From the NCBI GenBank assembly GCA_022833215.1, contig JAIPUZ010000015.1, forward strand, positions 1 to 64,000: DNA of 64,000 nt, given 5' to 3'. The notes beneath the pieces were generated by a model. It was given only the letters and a program-made list of their open reading frames with translations. It was not told the DNA's origin and searched no databases. This document shows, piece by piece, positions 43,811 to 53,851 of this stretch (positions within the stretch are counted from its first letter, which is position 1; every line of letters begins with the position of its first letter). The DNA is from Mesorhizobium sp. Lineage in GTDB: Bacteria > Pseudomonadota > Alphaproteobacteria > Rhizobiales > Rhizobiaceae. The position numbers and the translations under genes are program-made.

Positions 43811-46321
43811 TCAATCGGCCTCGTTCGCGATGGCTTTTTCCGGAGCGTCTGCAGAGCTTGCAGGTGTCTTTCGTTCATAGGGCGGCATGCCGCGCGCTTC
43901 CCGGGAAAACCGGCGCTGCGTATGCCATGGACGGTACTCCCCTTCGATGGAGAAGCGTATTTCGGGCATTGATCCTGTGGATGCTGCCGCGCCGGTCGGA
44001 TAGCCTGGAGACAGGAACACTTCTGCGCTGCCCTGTTGCGCCAGTTGACGACGGGTAATGACAGCCGCAGCGGCATTGCGACAGGGGCTTCGTGCCGTCG
44101 CATCCTCGATCACGATCAGGCTCGCCGTTGTGCAGAAAGCGCGGGCGCTATCAGCATCGGGCGCCTGCACGATCTGAGCCCCTGACGGGTGGCGCGCCAC
44201 ACAAACCCGGTCCACACATCGAAATCCCGTACCTGCGCCGGTTCCCTTGCTTTCGCCCTTCATCTTCGGCGGGAGATCGTCCCGATTCCATTGTTTCAGC
44301 CGCTTCGGCGGCTGAATGCCTTGTGCGTCGAGGGCCCTGCCCCAGTTGTCGATGGTGAAGGCGTTGGGGCGCGGGCGGTTGACGGCAATCGTGTCATCCC
44401 CCATGGCAACGGCTAGCAATCGCGCATCTTCGGAAATCAGGACATCGGGCGCACGCGCTCCGGCAAGCGTTGTCAGGCTTATGACCGCAAACGGCAATGA
44501 AACCCATCGCAGCCATGTCGTCGCCATGGTCCCGATGACGAGCGCCAGAGTTGCAAAAAGCACGGACGGTGCCGAAATCAGCCCGACGGCGTCGAGGGGC
44601 GACATGTCGGCGATACGCTCCGACAGATAGATCATCACGGTCAGGCCCTGCCCCATCACATACAGAAACGGACCATCGAGGCCGAGAGGCATGGCTATGG
44701 ACGCGAAAACCGCGAAGGGCATGACGATGATCGACACCACCGGCATGACCGCAAGGTTTGCCAGCAGGCTCAGGGGCGCCACACGCTGGAAATGCCACGC
44801 CGCGTAAAGTGTCGTGGCGACACCCGCAACGATCGAGGTGGCCGCAAGCCCGAGCATCATGACGAGAAACCGGTGCAGCAACGTGCCGGCAAGCGAGCGC
44901 CTTGCGGGAACTGGCGCCGACATACGGCGGGCCCGATAGTCGGACCATGCCGCATAGGCCCCGACAAGTGCGGCAGTGGCCGCGAACGACATCTGGAAAC
45001 TGGGGCCCACGACCTCGTGTGGCGTCACCACTATGACGATGATGGCCGAAATGGCGAGGTTGCGCATGGTGAGCGCGCTTCGATCGAACAGAACGGCGAT
45101 CAGCATCACCGCCAGCATGATAAAAGAGCGAACCGCGGCAACCACCATGCCGGAAATCAGCAAATAGGCGACAGTCGCCAACAGGGCCGTCAATGCCGCA
45201 TATTTCTTGACCGGACGGCGGGAGGAAAAATCCGGGAACAGCGCAAACAGTCCACGCATGAGACCCATGACGGTTCCGGCAACCAGCGCCATGTGCAACC
45301 CGGAAATGGAGATGATGTGGTATATGCCGGTCTTGCGCATGGCCTCGTTGATTTCTTCCGGGATACCGGCACGCACCCCCACGATCAGGGCGGCGGCGAT
45401 CTCGCCTTCCGGCCCGCCGACACTTTGCCTGATGCGCCCGGCAATCGTTTGCCGCGCCCGCTCAATCGCCGCGCCGATGCGGGCTGTGACCGGGGCGGCT
45501 GTCTGGGACGAAAGTTCCGGCCCGGAAAGAAAGAACCCGCTGGCGCCGATACCGCTGAAATAAGCGGCGAAGGACGTGTCATAGCTGCCGGGTCGAATCG
45601 GCCCCGCCGGCGGCAGGAGACGCACGAGGCCCGTCACATTGGATCCGGGGCCGATATCGGGCGACACTTTTCGGGCTGAAAGGCGCACGCGCTCCGGCTG
45701 ATACCGCAATTTCGGACGTTCTGTCGAAAGGACATCGAGGGTAAGGCGCTTGCGGCCGCTGGCCATGTCCTCGATCTCCACCACCCGGCCGGTTAAACGC
45801 ACACTTATCTCCGACCCGATGATTCTGGTCCCCAGTCGCCCGGTTTCCAGCCTGGAAAGCCATATGCCGGCAAGGCAGAGCAACAGGGCGAGCAGGCAAA
45901 GCTGGAGCCAGTATCTGTGCCGGGAAAGCCATACGGCGCCTGCGGCAAGAACCGTCATGACAAGAAGGAAGGTCCATGACGGTTCGTATTGCAGCGAGAA
46001 ATAGGTGACGACCCCGACCGACAGAAACACCGGCACCAGCAGGAATGCCGCGCCACGCTCCAGTTCAAGAACAACCGCTCCGGAAACGGCCCGCCTTGTC
46101 CGTTTCGTTGCCTCGGTCTCGCTTGCCTCCCATAATTTCAGGGGGCTATGCGTCTTCTGAACGGCTGGTTCACCGGAATTGTCCGGCGTGGAACAGCGCA
46201 ACGATTCACGAACCTGCGGAACCTCCTGCGAGACCTGTTCCGGCAAGGCAAAAAGATTGCGTTCGCTGACGCCGGAAGGCGCAATCTTTGCGCCTTGTTT
46301 GCCCGCCGACGATAAAGTCAC
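43811..46321 (-). CDS. comEC: ComEC/Rec2-family DNA-uptake channel protein
   Basis: An 836-residue polytopic membrane protein. It has an N-terminal DUF4131 region with early transmembrane helices, then the Competence domain (about 275-560) with GVRAGIPEEINEAMRKTGIYHI and SISGLHMALVAG, and about ten helices in all. ComEC homologues carry single-stranded DNA across the inner membrane during transformation. The C-terminal soluble part (about 640-836) lacks the His-x-His-x-Asp-His signature of the metallo-beta-lactamase domain found in other ComEC proteins. The start is set at the GTG at 46321 with AGGGGAG upstream. It is convergent with lexA and divergent from gltX. Confidence 0.88.
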   Translation of the reverse strand: MTLSSAGKQGAKIAPSGVSERNLFALPEQVSQEVPQVRESLRCSTPDNSGEPAVQKTHSPLKLWEASETEATKRTRRAVSGAVVLELERGAAFLLVPVFLSVGVVTYFSLQYEPSWTFLLVMTVLAAGAVWLSRHRYWLQLCLLALLLCLAGIWLSRLETGRLGTRIIGSEISVRLTGRVVEIEDMASGRKRLTLDVLSTERPKLRYQPERVRLSARKVSPDIGPGSNVTGLVRLLPPAGPIRPGSYDTSFAAYFSGIGASGFFLSGPELSSQTAAPVTARIGAAIERARQTIAGRIRQSVGGPEGEIAAALIVGVRAGIPEEINEAMRKTGIYHIISISGLHMALVAGTVMGLMRGLFALFPDFSSRRPVKKYAALTALLATVAYLLISGMVVAAVRSFIMLAVMLIAVLFDRSALTMRNLAISAIIVIVVTPHEVVGPSFQMSFAATAALVGAYAAWSDYRARRMSAPVPARRSLAGTLLHRFLVMMLGLAATSIVAGVATTLYAAWHFQRVAPLSLLANLAVMPVVSIIVMPFAVFASIAMPLGLDGPFLYVMGQGLTVMIYLSERIADMSPLDAVGLISAPSVLFATLALVIGTMATTWLRWVSLPFAVISLTTLAGARAPDVLISEDARLLAVAMGDDTIAVNRPRPNAFTIDNWGRALDAQGIQPPKRLKQWNRDDLPPKMKGESKGTGAGTGFRCVDRVCVARHPSGAQIVQAPDADSARAFCTTASLIVIEDATARSPCRNAAAAVITRRQLAQQGSAEVFLSPGYPTGAAASTGSMPEIRFSIEGEYRPWHTQRRFSREARGMPPYERKTPASSADAPEKAIANEAD

Positions 46322-46415
46322 CGGCTCTCCCCTTGCACCCCTCAACTCCTATGCTACATGAACGCGCAAACTGCGAAAGCCCGACAGGCGGCTTTCGGCA
46401 CCGCGCGAGAACTGA

Positions 46416-47837
46416 ATGTCTGAAAAGGTCGTCACCCGTTTCGCCCCCTCGCCTACGGGATTTCTGCACATAGGCGGCGCGCGCACCGCGCTGTTCAACT
46501 GGCTCTATGCCCGGCACACCGGCGGCACCATGCTGCTGCGCATCGAGGACACCGACCGCGAACGCTCCACCGAAGCCGCCACAACGGCGATCCTCGAAGG
46601 GTTGACGTGGCTTGGCCTGACCTGGGAGGGAGAGGCCGTCTCGCAGTACCAGCGCGCCGCCCGCCACCGGGAGGTCGCGGAGGAACTGGTGCGCCTGGGC
46701 AAGGCCTACTATTGCTACGCCACGCCGGCCGAGCTTGAGGAAATGCGTGAGAAGGCTCGCGCCGAAGGACGTCCTCCGCGCTATGACGGCCGCTGGCGCG
46801 ACCGCGATCCGGCTGAAGCCCCGGCAGGCGTCGCGGGTGCGATCCGCATCAAGGCACCCCGTGAAGGCGAAACTGTCGTACACGACCTGGTGCAGGGCGA
46901 AGTGCGCTTCCCGAACAAGGATCTGGACGACTTCATCATCCTGCGTTCGGACGGCAACCCCACCTACATGCATGCAGTGGTGGTTGACGACCACGACATG
47001 GGCGTCACGCACATCATCCGTGGCGACGATCACCTCACCAACGCCGCCCGTCAGACCATCATCTACGACGCCATGGGCTGGCAGGTGCCGAAGATGGCGC
47101 ATATTCCGCTCATTCACGGGGCGGATGGTGCAAAGCTCTCCAAACGCCATGGCGCACTGGGTGTCGAAGCCTACCGCGCCATGGGCTATCTGCCCGAAGC
47201 CTTGCTCAACTACCTTGCCCGCCTCGGCTGGAGCCATGGCGACGACGAGGTGATGTCCATCGAGGAAATGATCGAGTGGTTCGACATCACCGACGTCAAC
47301 AAGGGGGCTGCGCGCTTCGACTTCGCCAAGCTTGAAGCGCTCAACGGCGTTCATATGCGCGGCATGGACGATGCAGCGCTGACCGACGCACTTCTTGCGA
47401 CCCTGCCCTACCTTCCTGACGGCGAGGAGCTGGCCGCACGCTTCGACGATGCGGGCAAAGCCAGGCTGCTGAAGGCGATGCCGGGCTTGAAGGACCGGGC
47501 CAGGACTCTGGTGGAGCTTGCCGGGAATACCTACTACCTGACGGCGAATCGACCGCTGCAACCGGATGAGAAGGCCGCCGGCATACTCGACGAGGCGGCC
47601 AGGGCCATACTGAGCGAAGTTCTGAAGCGTTTTCAGGAACTTGAAGAATGGAATGCCGCAACTACGGAAGCGGCGGTTCGCGAATTTGCGGAAAGCTCCG
47701 GACTGAAACTGGGCAAGATCGCCCAGCCATTGCGCGCCGCCCTGACCGGCCGCAGCACCTCTCCCGGCGTGTTCGATGTGCTGGAAGTGCTCGGTCGGGA
47801 GGAAAGCCTCGGGCGCATTCAGGATCAAATCGATTAA
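46416..47837 (+). CDS. gltX: Glutamyl-tRNA synthetase
   Basis: A 473-residue class I aminoacyl-tRNA synthetase. The HIGH-type motif [19 protein letters not shown] lies near residues 8-26, the KMSKS-type KLSKRHG near 240, and the anticodon-binding domain covers about 330-473. Bacteria of this order often have two GltX copies, one of which also charges tRNA-Gln for later amidation; which one this is cannot be seen here. It is divergent from comEC across 94 bp and followed, 179 bp on, by gltA. Confidence 0.96.
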   Translation: MSEKVVTRFAPSPTGFLHIGGARTALFNWLYARHTGGTMLLRIEDTDRERSTEAATTAILEGLTWLGLTWEGEAVSQYQRAARHREVAEELVRLGKAYYCYATPAELEEMREKARAEGRPPRYDGRWRDRDPAEAPAGVAGAIRIKAPREGETVVHDLVQGEVRFPNKDLDDFIILRSDGNPTYMHAVVVDDHDMGVTHIIRGDDHLTNAARQTIIYDAMGWQVPKMAHIPLIHGADGAKLSKRHGALGVEAYRAMGYLPEALLNYLARLGWSHGDDEVMSIEEMIEWFDITDVNKGAARFDFAKLEALNGVHMRGMDDAALTDALLATLPYLPDGEELAARFDDAGKARLLKAMPGLKDRARTLVELAGNTYYLTANRPLQPDEKAAGILDEAARAILSEVLKRFQELEEWNAATTEAAVREFAESSGLKLGKIAQPLRAALTGRSTSPGVFDVLEVLGREESLGRIQDQID

Positions 47838-48016
47838 GGGTTCACCGCTGCGAAAAATGACGTTGAAAGGCTTGTTTTGCGGTGCAACATTAGCGCGCGG
47901 GCCGACCGGCCCGGCACCTTATACAGGCTGCAATTTCGAACATTTCCGTGTTTTCGGATTTTGCATCGCAAGATAATTTTTGCCACTTGGGCGCGAGACT
48001 TGACAAGGAGTTTGCA

Positions 48017-49306
48017 ATGACCGGATCGACTGCGAAACTGGAACTTGGCGGCAAGACTCACGAGCTCAAGGTACGAAGTGGCACGATCGGGCCAGACGTT
48101 ATCGACATAGCCTCGCTCTACTCCACCACCGGAGCCTTCACCTACGATCCCGGCTTCACGTCCACTGCAAGCTGTGAATCCAATATCACATATATCGACG
48201 GCGACGCGGGCATCCTGCTGCACCGCGGCTATCCGATCGAGCAGCTTGCCGAGCATGGCGACTTCCTGGAAGTTTGCTATCTGCTGCTGTACGGCGACCT
48301 GCCGACCAAGGCGCAGAAGGAAGACTTCGACTATCGCATCACGCGCCACACCATGGTGCATGAACAGATGTCGAAATTCTTCTCCGGCTTCCGTCGCGAC
48401 GCTCACCCGATGGCGGTGATGTGCGGCGTCGTCGGCGCGCTCTCGGCCTTCTATCACGACTCCACCGACATCTCCGATCCGCACCAGCGCATGGTCGCCT
48501 CGATGCGCCTGATCGCGAAGATGCCGACCATTGCGGCCATGGCCTACAAGTATCATATCGGCCAGCCGTTCATGTATCCGAAGAACGACCTGAACTTCGC
48601 GGCCAACTTCCTACACATGTGCTTTGCCGTGCCGTGCGAGGAGTACAAGGTCAATCCGGTTCTGGCCCGCGCCATGGAGCGCATCTTCATCCTGCATGCC
48701 GACCATGAGCAGAATGCCTCGACCTCGACCGTTCGCCTGGCAGGCTCGTCCGGCGCCAACCCCTTCGCCTGCATCGCTGCTGGCATCGCCTGTCTGTGGG
48801 GTCCGGCCCATGGCGGCGCCAACGAGGCGGCGCTCAACATGCTGGCCGAGATCGGCCATGTCGACAACATCCCCGAATATGTGAACCGCGCCAAGGACAA
48901 GAACGATCCGTTCCGCCTGATGGGCTTTGGCCACCGCGTCTACAAGAACTACGATCCGCGCGCCAAGATCATGCAGCAGACCGCGCATGAGGTTCTGGGT
49001 GAGCTCGGCATCAAGGACGATCCGCTTCTCGACATCGCCATGGAGCTGGAAAAGATCGCCCTCACCGATGAATATTTCATCGAGAAGAAGCTCTATCCGA
49101 ACGTCGACTTCTACTCTGGCATTACACTCAAGGCGCTTGGCTTCCCTACCACGATGTTCACCGTTCTGTTCGCGCTGGCCCGCACGGTTGGCTGGATCGC
49201 ACAGTGGAAGGAGATGATCGAGGACCCGCGCCAGAAGATCGGCCGTCCGCGTCAGCTCTACACCGGCGCTCCCCAGCGCGACTATGTGCCGATCGCCAAG
49301 CGCTGA
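48017..49306 (+). CDS. gltA: Citrate synthase
   Basis: A 429-residue type II citrate synthase condensing oxaloacetate and acetyl-CoA at the entry to the TCA cycle. The catalytic histidines are in [12 protein letters not shown] (near residue 265) and [15 protein letters not shown] (near 305), with the aspartate in PNVDFYSG near 362. The start at 48017 has a perfect AAGGAG six bases upstream. The 179 bp before it contain a GGGCCG/CGGCCC hairpin near 47899-47912 and must hold the promoter. A strong terminator follows, facing lpxB. Confidence 0.97.
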   Translation: MTGSTAKLELGGKTHELKVRSGTIGPDVIDIASLYSTTGAFTYDPGFTSTASCESNITYIDGDAGILLHRGYPIEQLAEHGDFLEVCYLLLYGDLPTKAQKEDFDYRITRHTMVHEQMSKFFSGFRRDAHPMAVMCGVVGALSAFYHDSTDISDPHQRMVASMRLIAKMPTIAAMAYKYHIGQPFMYPKNDLNFAANFLHMCFAVPCEEYKVNPVLARAMERIFILHADHEQNASTSTVRLAGSSGANPFACIAAGIACLWGPAHGGANEAALNMLAEIGHVDNIPEYVNRAKDKNDPFRLMGFGHRVYKNYDPRAKIMQQTAHEVLGELGIKDDPLLDIAMELEKIALTDEYFIEKKLYPNVDFYSGITLKALGFPTTMFTVLFALARTVGWIAQWKEMIEDPRQKIGRPRQLYTGAPQRDYVPIAKR

Positions 49307-49327
49307 TCGAAAACCCCGATACAGGAA

Positions 49328-49353
49328 GGCCGCGAAATTCGCGGCCTTTTTTT
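49328..49353. terminator. Terminator between gltA and lpxB
   Basis: The arms GGCCGCG (49328-49334) and CGCGGCC (49340-49346) with a 5-nt AT loop are followed by seven T on the plus strand. It lies 21 bp past the gltA stop and ends gltA transcription before the convergent lpxB. Confidence 0.85.
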
Positions 49354-49373
49354 CGTTGAAGCTGCACCGACAG

Positions 49374-50555
49374 TCAGGCTGTATTTTGCGCCTGTATAAG
49401 CTCCAGAAGCGCTTCGGCTCCTATCGCTCCGGCGGGACGGTCCGTCGTCATACGGCGGCGCACCTCGGCAAAGCCGTCCTTTTGCCAGTCGCGCATGCCG
49501 CCAGCCGCGAACAAAGCCTCGATCTGCCGGGTCAGCGTCTGAGGACGTACGAAGCGATCAAAAAATTCCGGCACGATGGCCCGGTCTGCGATCAGATTCG
49601 GCAGCGATGCCGACCAGATTTTCAAAAGGAACGGCGCAACGGGCTTCATGACGGGATCGAGCTTGTAGCACGAAACCATGGGAACGCCGGACAAGGCCAG
49701 TTCCAGCGAAACGGTTCCGGATGCGATCAATGCCGCATCGGCTGAAGCAAAGGCCCGCCATTTGGCATCGGGTTCCGCGCTGATTTCCGATTTCTGCGCC
49801 CAGCCGGCAACCGCCTTCTCCACCATGGGTGCAACATGCGGCACCGTTGGCAACAGCAGGCGCAGCCTGTGCCCGCGCGCGCGCAATTCGTCTACGGTCT
49901 CGCGAAACGGTTCAAGTAGCCGGCTCACTTCTCCCCGGCGCGAGCCGGGCAGCAGGAGCAGCGTTTTGGTGCGCTCCGGCGACAGGTCGCGCGGCGCATC
50001 CTGGCCGGCAGCCGCGATGGCGACGCCGGGGTCCTGCGTCAGCCGGTGCCCGACGTAAATGCCGGGTGGACCTCCGAGCCTTTCCAGTTCCCCGACCTCG
50101 AACGGCAGGATGCACAATATGCGGTCCACATAGGGCCGCATCGCCGCTGCACGCCCCTGCCGCCATGCCCACACGCTCGGACAGACATAGTGCAGGATCG
50201 GAATGGCGGAATCGGACGCGCGCACCCTCCTGGCAACGCGCAGCGAAAAATCGGGACTGTCGATGGTGACGAGGCAATCCGGCTTCGCCGCCACGATTGC
50301 CGCCGCAGTCTGGCCGATGCGGCGGATGAGGCGTGGCAGATCGCGAAGAATGGCGCTGATGCCCATCAGCGCCACTTCACCGGAGTTGAACAGAGAGGTC
50401 AGGCCAAGGGCTTCCAGATGCCGCCCGCCGACGCCGATCAGCTCGACCTTGCGTCCTGTCTGCTGTTCCAGCGCCCGAATGAGGTCGGCGCCCAGCAGGT
50501 CTCCCGATTCCTCGCCGGCCACGATGGCGATGCGCAAAGGTCTCTCAGCCTTCAT
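49374..50555 (-). CDS. lpxB: Lipid-A-disaccharide synthase
   Basis: A 393-residue GT19 glycosyltransferase that joins UDP-2,3-diacylglucosamine and lipid X to form the lipid A disaccharide at the inner membrane. The N-terminal RIAIVAGEESGDLLGADLI, YVCPSVWAWRQGR near residue 150, LLPGSRRGEV near 205 and the C-terminal SGTVSLELALSGVPMVSCYK are typical. The start at 50555 has AAGGAG upstream and overlaps the end of lpxI by 11 bp. It is the last gene of the bamA-lpx run. Confidence 0.95.
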   Translation of the reverse strand: MKAERPLRIAIVAGEESGDLLGADLIRALEQQTGRKVELIGVGGRHLEALGLTSLFNSGEVALMGISAILRDLPRLIRRIGQTAAAIVAAKPDCLVTIDSPDFSLRVARRVRASDSAIPILHYVCPSVWAWRQGRAAAMRPYVDRILCILPFEVGELERLGGPPGIYVGHRLTQDPGVAIAAAGQDAPRDLSPERTKTLLLLPGSRRGEVSRLLEPFRETVDELRARGHRLRLLLPTVPHVAPMVEKAVAGWAQKSEISAEPDAKWRAFASADAALIASGTVSLELALSGVPMVSCYKLDPVMKPVAPFLLKIWSASLPNLIADRAIVPEFFDRFVRPQTLTRQIEALFAAGGMRDWQKDGFAEVRRRMTTDRPAGAIGAEALLELIQAQNTA

Positions 50556-51447
50556 GCCTCGTCTCCTTCGGCGGCAGGCCGATGATGAACAGGCCAAGCG
50601 CATCGGCCTTGTGGATCATTTCGGGCCCGTTCAGCACCAGAGAGCTTCCCGCCTCCACAGCTATTCCGGCGAGGCCCGCGGCATGGGCTTCCTCCACCGT
50701 ACGCGGGCCTATGGAAGGCAGGTCCGTCCGCGCTTCCTGACCGGGTTTGGAGCATTTCACCAGAACGCCGCGCTGCTTTCCGGCAAGCCTGCCATGGCCG
50801 CGCAGGCTTCGGACCCGCTCCAGCATGGCGTCGGTTCCTTCTATGCCTTCGAGCGCGATGGCCCGCCCGCCAATCGCCACGGCCCCCTGCCCGATATCGA
50901 GCGCGCCGATCGCTTCCGCTGCGATGCGCGCTGCCTGAATGTCGCGCCAGTCTGTCTTTTGCGGCTGGATTGTGCCGAACTGGCCCTCCGTCGCCACCAG
51001 ATCCGGGACGATCTGGTGGGCGCCGACTACCTTGAATCCGCTGCCTTCCAGCCATGCGACCACGAAACGCAGCAGGCCATCGTCGCCTCTGGACAGCGCC
51101 CGGACAAGTGCCGGGACATGGCGCAGCAGGCCGAGTCCCGGTCGCATCGCCGAAATGCGCGGTCGCCTCCTGATCTCCCCGGCCATCACCACATGGGTGA
51201 TACCATGGTGGCGCAACCGCCTGACGAGCGACGGCGCCTGTTCCAGCGCGAGGGTTTCGTGGTCGTAGCGTTCGAGGCGCGACTGAGGATCGGTCTCGCC
51301 TTCGACCATGAGAACGAAAACGCCTGTTCCCTGCCGGTCGAGATCTTCGGCAATTGCGGCCGGCAGATTTCCGCCTCCGGCGATGATGCAGATCCTGCTG
51401 TCAGGACCATAGACGGAGGCGGAAGATCGCGTCTCAGTCCTCGTCAT
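50545..51447 (-). CDS. lpxI: UDP-2,3-diacylglucosamine diphosphatase LpxI
   Basis: A 300-residue enzyme of the LpxI family (DUF1009), which replaces LpxH in alphaproteobacteria. It hydrolyses UDP-2,3-diacylglucosamine to lipid X and UMP. Typical segments are IIAGGGNLPAAIAE at the start, VVMAGEIRRRPRI near residue 90, and the C-terminal SIGPRTVEEAHAAGLAGIAVEAG, with an aspartate-containing DLPSIG stretch. The ATG at 51447 is used; a GTG at 51456 is an alternative. It overlaps lpxA by 14 bp and lpxB by 11 bp, suggesting coupled translation. Confidence 0.93.
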   Translation of the reverse strand: MTRTETRSSASVYGPDSRICIIAGGGNLPAAIAEDLDRQGTGVFVLMVEGETDPQSRLERYDHETLALEQAPSLVRRLRHHGITHVVMAGEIRRRPRISAMRPGLGLLRHVPALVRALSRGDDGLLRFVVAWLEGSGFKVVGAHQIVPDLVATEGQFGTIQPQKTDWRDIQAARIAAEAIGALDIGQGAVAIGGRAIALEGIEGTDAMLERVRSLRGHGRLAGKQRGVLVKCSKPGQEARTDLPSIGPRTVEEAHAAGLAGIAVEAGSSLVLNGPEMIHKADALGLFIIGLPPKETRHEG

Positions 51448-52258
51448 CGCCAGCACCGCTCTTCAGAGGCGGCACCGTATAGTGGCGCCTGGCGCGGTTG
51501 TCGATGAAATCCACGATCTTCATCGCCGTTTCAGACACGCCAAATTCAGCACGCGCAATCTCGATATTCTCCGAAACCGCGCGGGTATGATCGAACAGCG
51601 TACGATAGCAGTGGCGCAGCAGATGAATTTCCGAGCGTGGCAGGCCGGAGCGTTTCAGGCCGACGATGTTGAGGCCGCGCAGCTTGGCGCGGTTGCCCAC
51701 GGCGATGGCGAAGGGAATGACATCTCCCACCACGGCCGAACAGCCGCCGATGAACGCATTGTTGCCAACGCGCACGAACTGATGCACGGCGGTCAGACCG
51801 CCGATGTTGACGTTGTCGCCGATCTCGCAATGGCCACCGAGCGTCGCGCCGTTGGCGAAAGTGACGTTCCTGCCGACAATGCAATCATGCGCGATGTGGG
51901 CATAGGCAAGGAAGTTGCCGTTCTCTCCCACGATGGTCTCGCCGCGGCTGGTGTCGGTGCCGGTGTGCATGGTCACGCCTTCGCGGATCGTGCAGTTGGC
52001 GCCGATGATCAGCGTGGTGCGCCCGCCCTGGTGCTTGGCGTTCTGCGGCGGCGCGCCAAGGGTCGCCATCGGAAAGACCTTCGTGCCGGCACCGATGGTG
52101 GTCGCTCCGAGCACGGACACATGGCCGACGAGTTCGACACCGTCCCCTATCGTCGCATCCGCGCTGACATGGCAGAATGGGCCGATGCGCACACCGGTTC
52201 CAATCCGGGCGCCGCTCTCGATGACGGCGGACGGATGTATGATCGTCTGGTTTTCCAT
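51434..52258 (-). CDS. lpxA: UDP-N-acetylglucosamine acyltransferase
   Basis: A 274-residue left-handed beta-helix protein that transfers a hydroxyacyl chain from ACP to UDP-GlcNAc, the first step of lipid A synthesis. Hexapeptide repeats run from about residue 8 to 190, the catalytic histidine lies in YAHIAHDCIVG (near 121-124), and the GLTAVHQFVRVG turn is present. The C-terminal helical domain covers about 195-274. It lies nine bases after the fabZ stop and overlaps lpxI by 14 bp. Confidence 0.97.
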   Translation of the reverse strand: MENQTIIHPSAVIESGARIGTGVRIGPFCHVSADATIGDGVELVGHVSVLGATTIGAGTKVFPMATLGAPPQNAKHQGGRTTLIIGANCTIREGVTMHTGTDTSRGETIVGENGNFLAYAHIAHDCIVGRNVTFANGATLGGHCEIGDNVNIGGLTAVHQFVRVGNNAFIGGCSAVVGDVIPFAIAVGNRAKLRGLNIVGLKRSGLPRSEIHLLRHCYRTLFDHTRAVSENIEIARAEFGVSETAMKIVDFIDNRARRHYTVPPLKSGAGDDED

Positions 52259-52267
52259 TTTGCCTCG

Positions 52268-52732
52268 TCAGTCGTTCTCGACCATCATCGCCGAGACTTC
52301 AGCTTCGGCGACCTTTGCGCCGTCCACGAGAGCTTCGCAAGCAAATTTAAGGATATTGCCGCGTTTCTTGATCTTGCGCACATGGATGCGGAGCTGGTCG
52401 CCCGGCACGACGGGCTTGCGGAACTTGGCGTTGTCGATGGTCATGAAATAGACGAGCGACGGCTTGTCGGCATTGGCAAGCCGAATGCAGATCGCACCGG
52501 CCGTCTGCGCCATGGCCTCTATGATCAGCACGCCCGGCATCACGGGCTGTCCCGGAAAATGGCCGAGGAAATGCGGCTCGTTGATGGTGACGTTCTTGAT
52601 GCCGACGGCAGAGTCGTCGGCGTCGATCTCGACGATGCGGTCGATCATCAGGAAAGGATAGCGATGCGGCAGGAGCCTGAGCAGTTCCTGAATGTCGGCC
52701 GCGTCAAGCACGGTGCCGGCAACGTCAGCCAT
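52268..52732 (-). CDS. fabZ: 3-hydroxyacyl-ACP dehydratase FabZ
   Basis: A 154-residue hot-dog fold enzyme that dehydrates 3-hydroxyacyl-ACP in fatty acid elongation. It thus competes with LpxA and LpxD for the same substrate. The catalytic histidine is in [14 protein letters not shown] (near residue 22) and the glutamate in [20 protein letters not shown] (near 68). The start at 52732 (MADVAGT) is set by family and overlaps the lpxD end by eight bases. Its place between lpxD and lpxA is conserved widely in proteobacteria. Confidence 0.96.
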   Translation of the reverse strand: MADVAGTVLDAADIQELLRLLPHRYPFLMIDRIVEIDADDSAVGIKNVTINEPHFLGHFPGQPVMPGVLIIEAMAQTAGAICIRLANADKPSLVYFMTIDNAKFRKPVVPGDQLRIHVRKIKKRGNILKFACEALVDGAKVAEAEVSAMMVEND

Positions 52733-53777
52733 TCTTATCCCTCTTCGAAGACTTGGTGAATGTTCGGATGGCCGAAAGTTCGCGGAAGAAATCGCGCATC
52801 GGCTGCGCCGGCATGCCCGCCCAGCGCTCCCCGGCGGGAATGTCGTACATGAGGCCCGAAGAAGCCGCGACCTCCACCCGGTCGCCCACGGAGATATGAT
52901 CGGCGATGCCGACCCGGCCACCGAGCCTGACGAAATCGCCCAGCGTGACAGACCCCGAAATGCCGCACTGGCCGGCAATCACGCAGCCACGGCCGATACG
53001 CACATTGTGGGCGATCTGCACCAGATTGTCGATCTTGGTGCCTTCCCCGATGATGGTGTCGGCCATGGCGCCCCGGTCGACGGTGGTGTTGGAGCCGATC
53101 TCGACATCGTCCTGAATGACGACACGGCCGATCTGCGGCATGCGCTCCGGCCCCTTCGCGCCGCCTACGAAACCGAAACCGTCCTGCCCGATTCGGGCCC
53201 CGCCATGGATGATGACGCGGTTTCCGATCAATGCGTACTGTACGGCGACGTTCGGGCCGATATAGCTGTCGCGGCCGATGCGGCAGGATGCGCCGATCAC
53301 CGCGTTGGGGGCAATCACGGTGCCGGCTCCGATGGCGACTTCCGGGCCGACAACCGCGCCAGCTTCGACAATCGCGCCGGGCTCTATGGCAGCGGTCGGG
53401 TCGATGTGGGCTTGCGGAGAAATCCCGCGTTCCGATGTCGAGGGAACCGGCGTCGCGGCAGCGGGAAACATGGTGCGGCCGACCAGGGCAAATGCCTGCT
53501 GGGCGCGCGGATTGACCAGAACGGCGATGCCTGAAGGGGCCTTGTCCGCCAGTTCAACAGGACAAATCACGGCCGCGGCACGCAAAACCGCCATCAGCGC
53601 GGCGTTGCGCTTTTCCGCGACGAACACCAGCGCCCGGTCACCGCCTTCCGTGGCGGATGCGATCGTTTCGATCACGGTGTCCGAATAAGCCGGATTCGCC
53701 AGCGTCGATCCGGTAAGCGCAGCAACCTCACCCGCCGTATAGCGGCGTGACGGCACGAAAAACACCGGATCGGTCAT
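52725..53777 (-). CDS. lpxD: UDP-3-O-acylglucosamine N-acyltransferase
   Basis: A 350-residue enzyme adding the second hydroxyacyl chain to UDP-3-O-acylglucosamine. A uridine-binding N-terminal domain (about 1-110) is followed by a left-handed beta-helix of hexapeptide repeats (about 115-300). The catalytic histidine sits in [14 protein letters not shown] near residue 250. The C-terminal helix is [18 protein letters not shown]. It starts 74 bp after the bamA stop codon and overlaps fabZ by eight bases. Confidence 0.96.
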   Translation of the reverse strand: MTDPVFFVPSRRYTAGEVAALTGSTLANPAYSDTVIETIASATEGGDRALVFVAEKRNAALMAVLRAAAVICPVELADKAPSGIAVLVNPRAQQAFALVGRTMFPAAATPVPSTSERGISPQAHIDPTAAIEPGAIVEAGAVVGPEVAIGAGTVIAPNAVIGASCRIGRDSYIGPNVAVQYALIGNRVIIHGGARIGQDGFGFVGGAKGPERMPQIGRVVIQDDVEIGSNTTVDRGAMADTIIGEGTKIDNLVQIAHNVRIGRGCVIAGQCGISGSVTLGDFVRLGGRVGIADHISVGDRVEVAASSGLMYDIPAGERWAGMPAQPMRDFFRELSAIRTFTKSSKRDKNG

Positions 53778-53851
53778 TCCAGAGCACTATCCCGCTGGCG
53801 CGGACAGTCCGTTCCGGGCGCTGCCGCCTGGAACCGCCGTCACCCGCTGTT

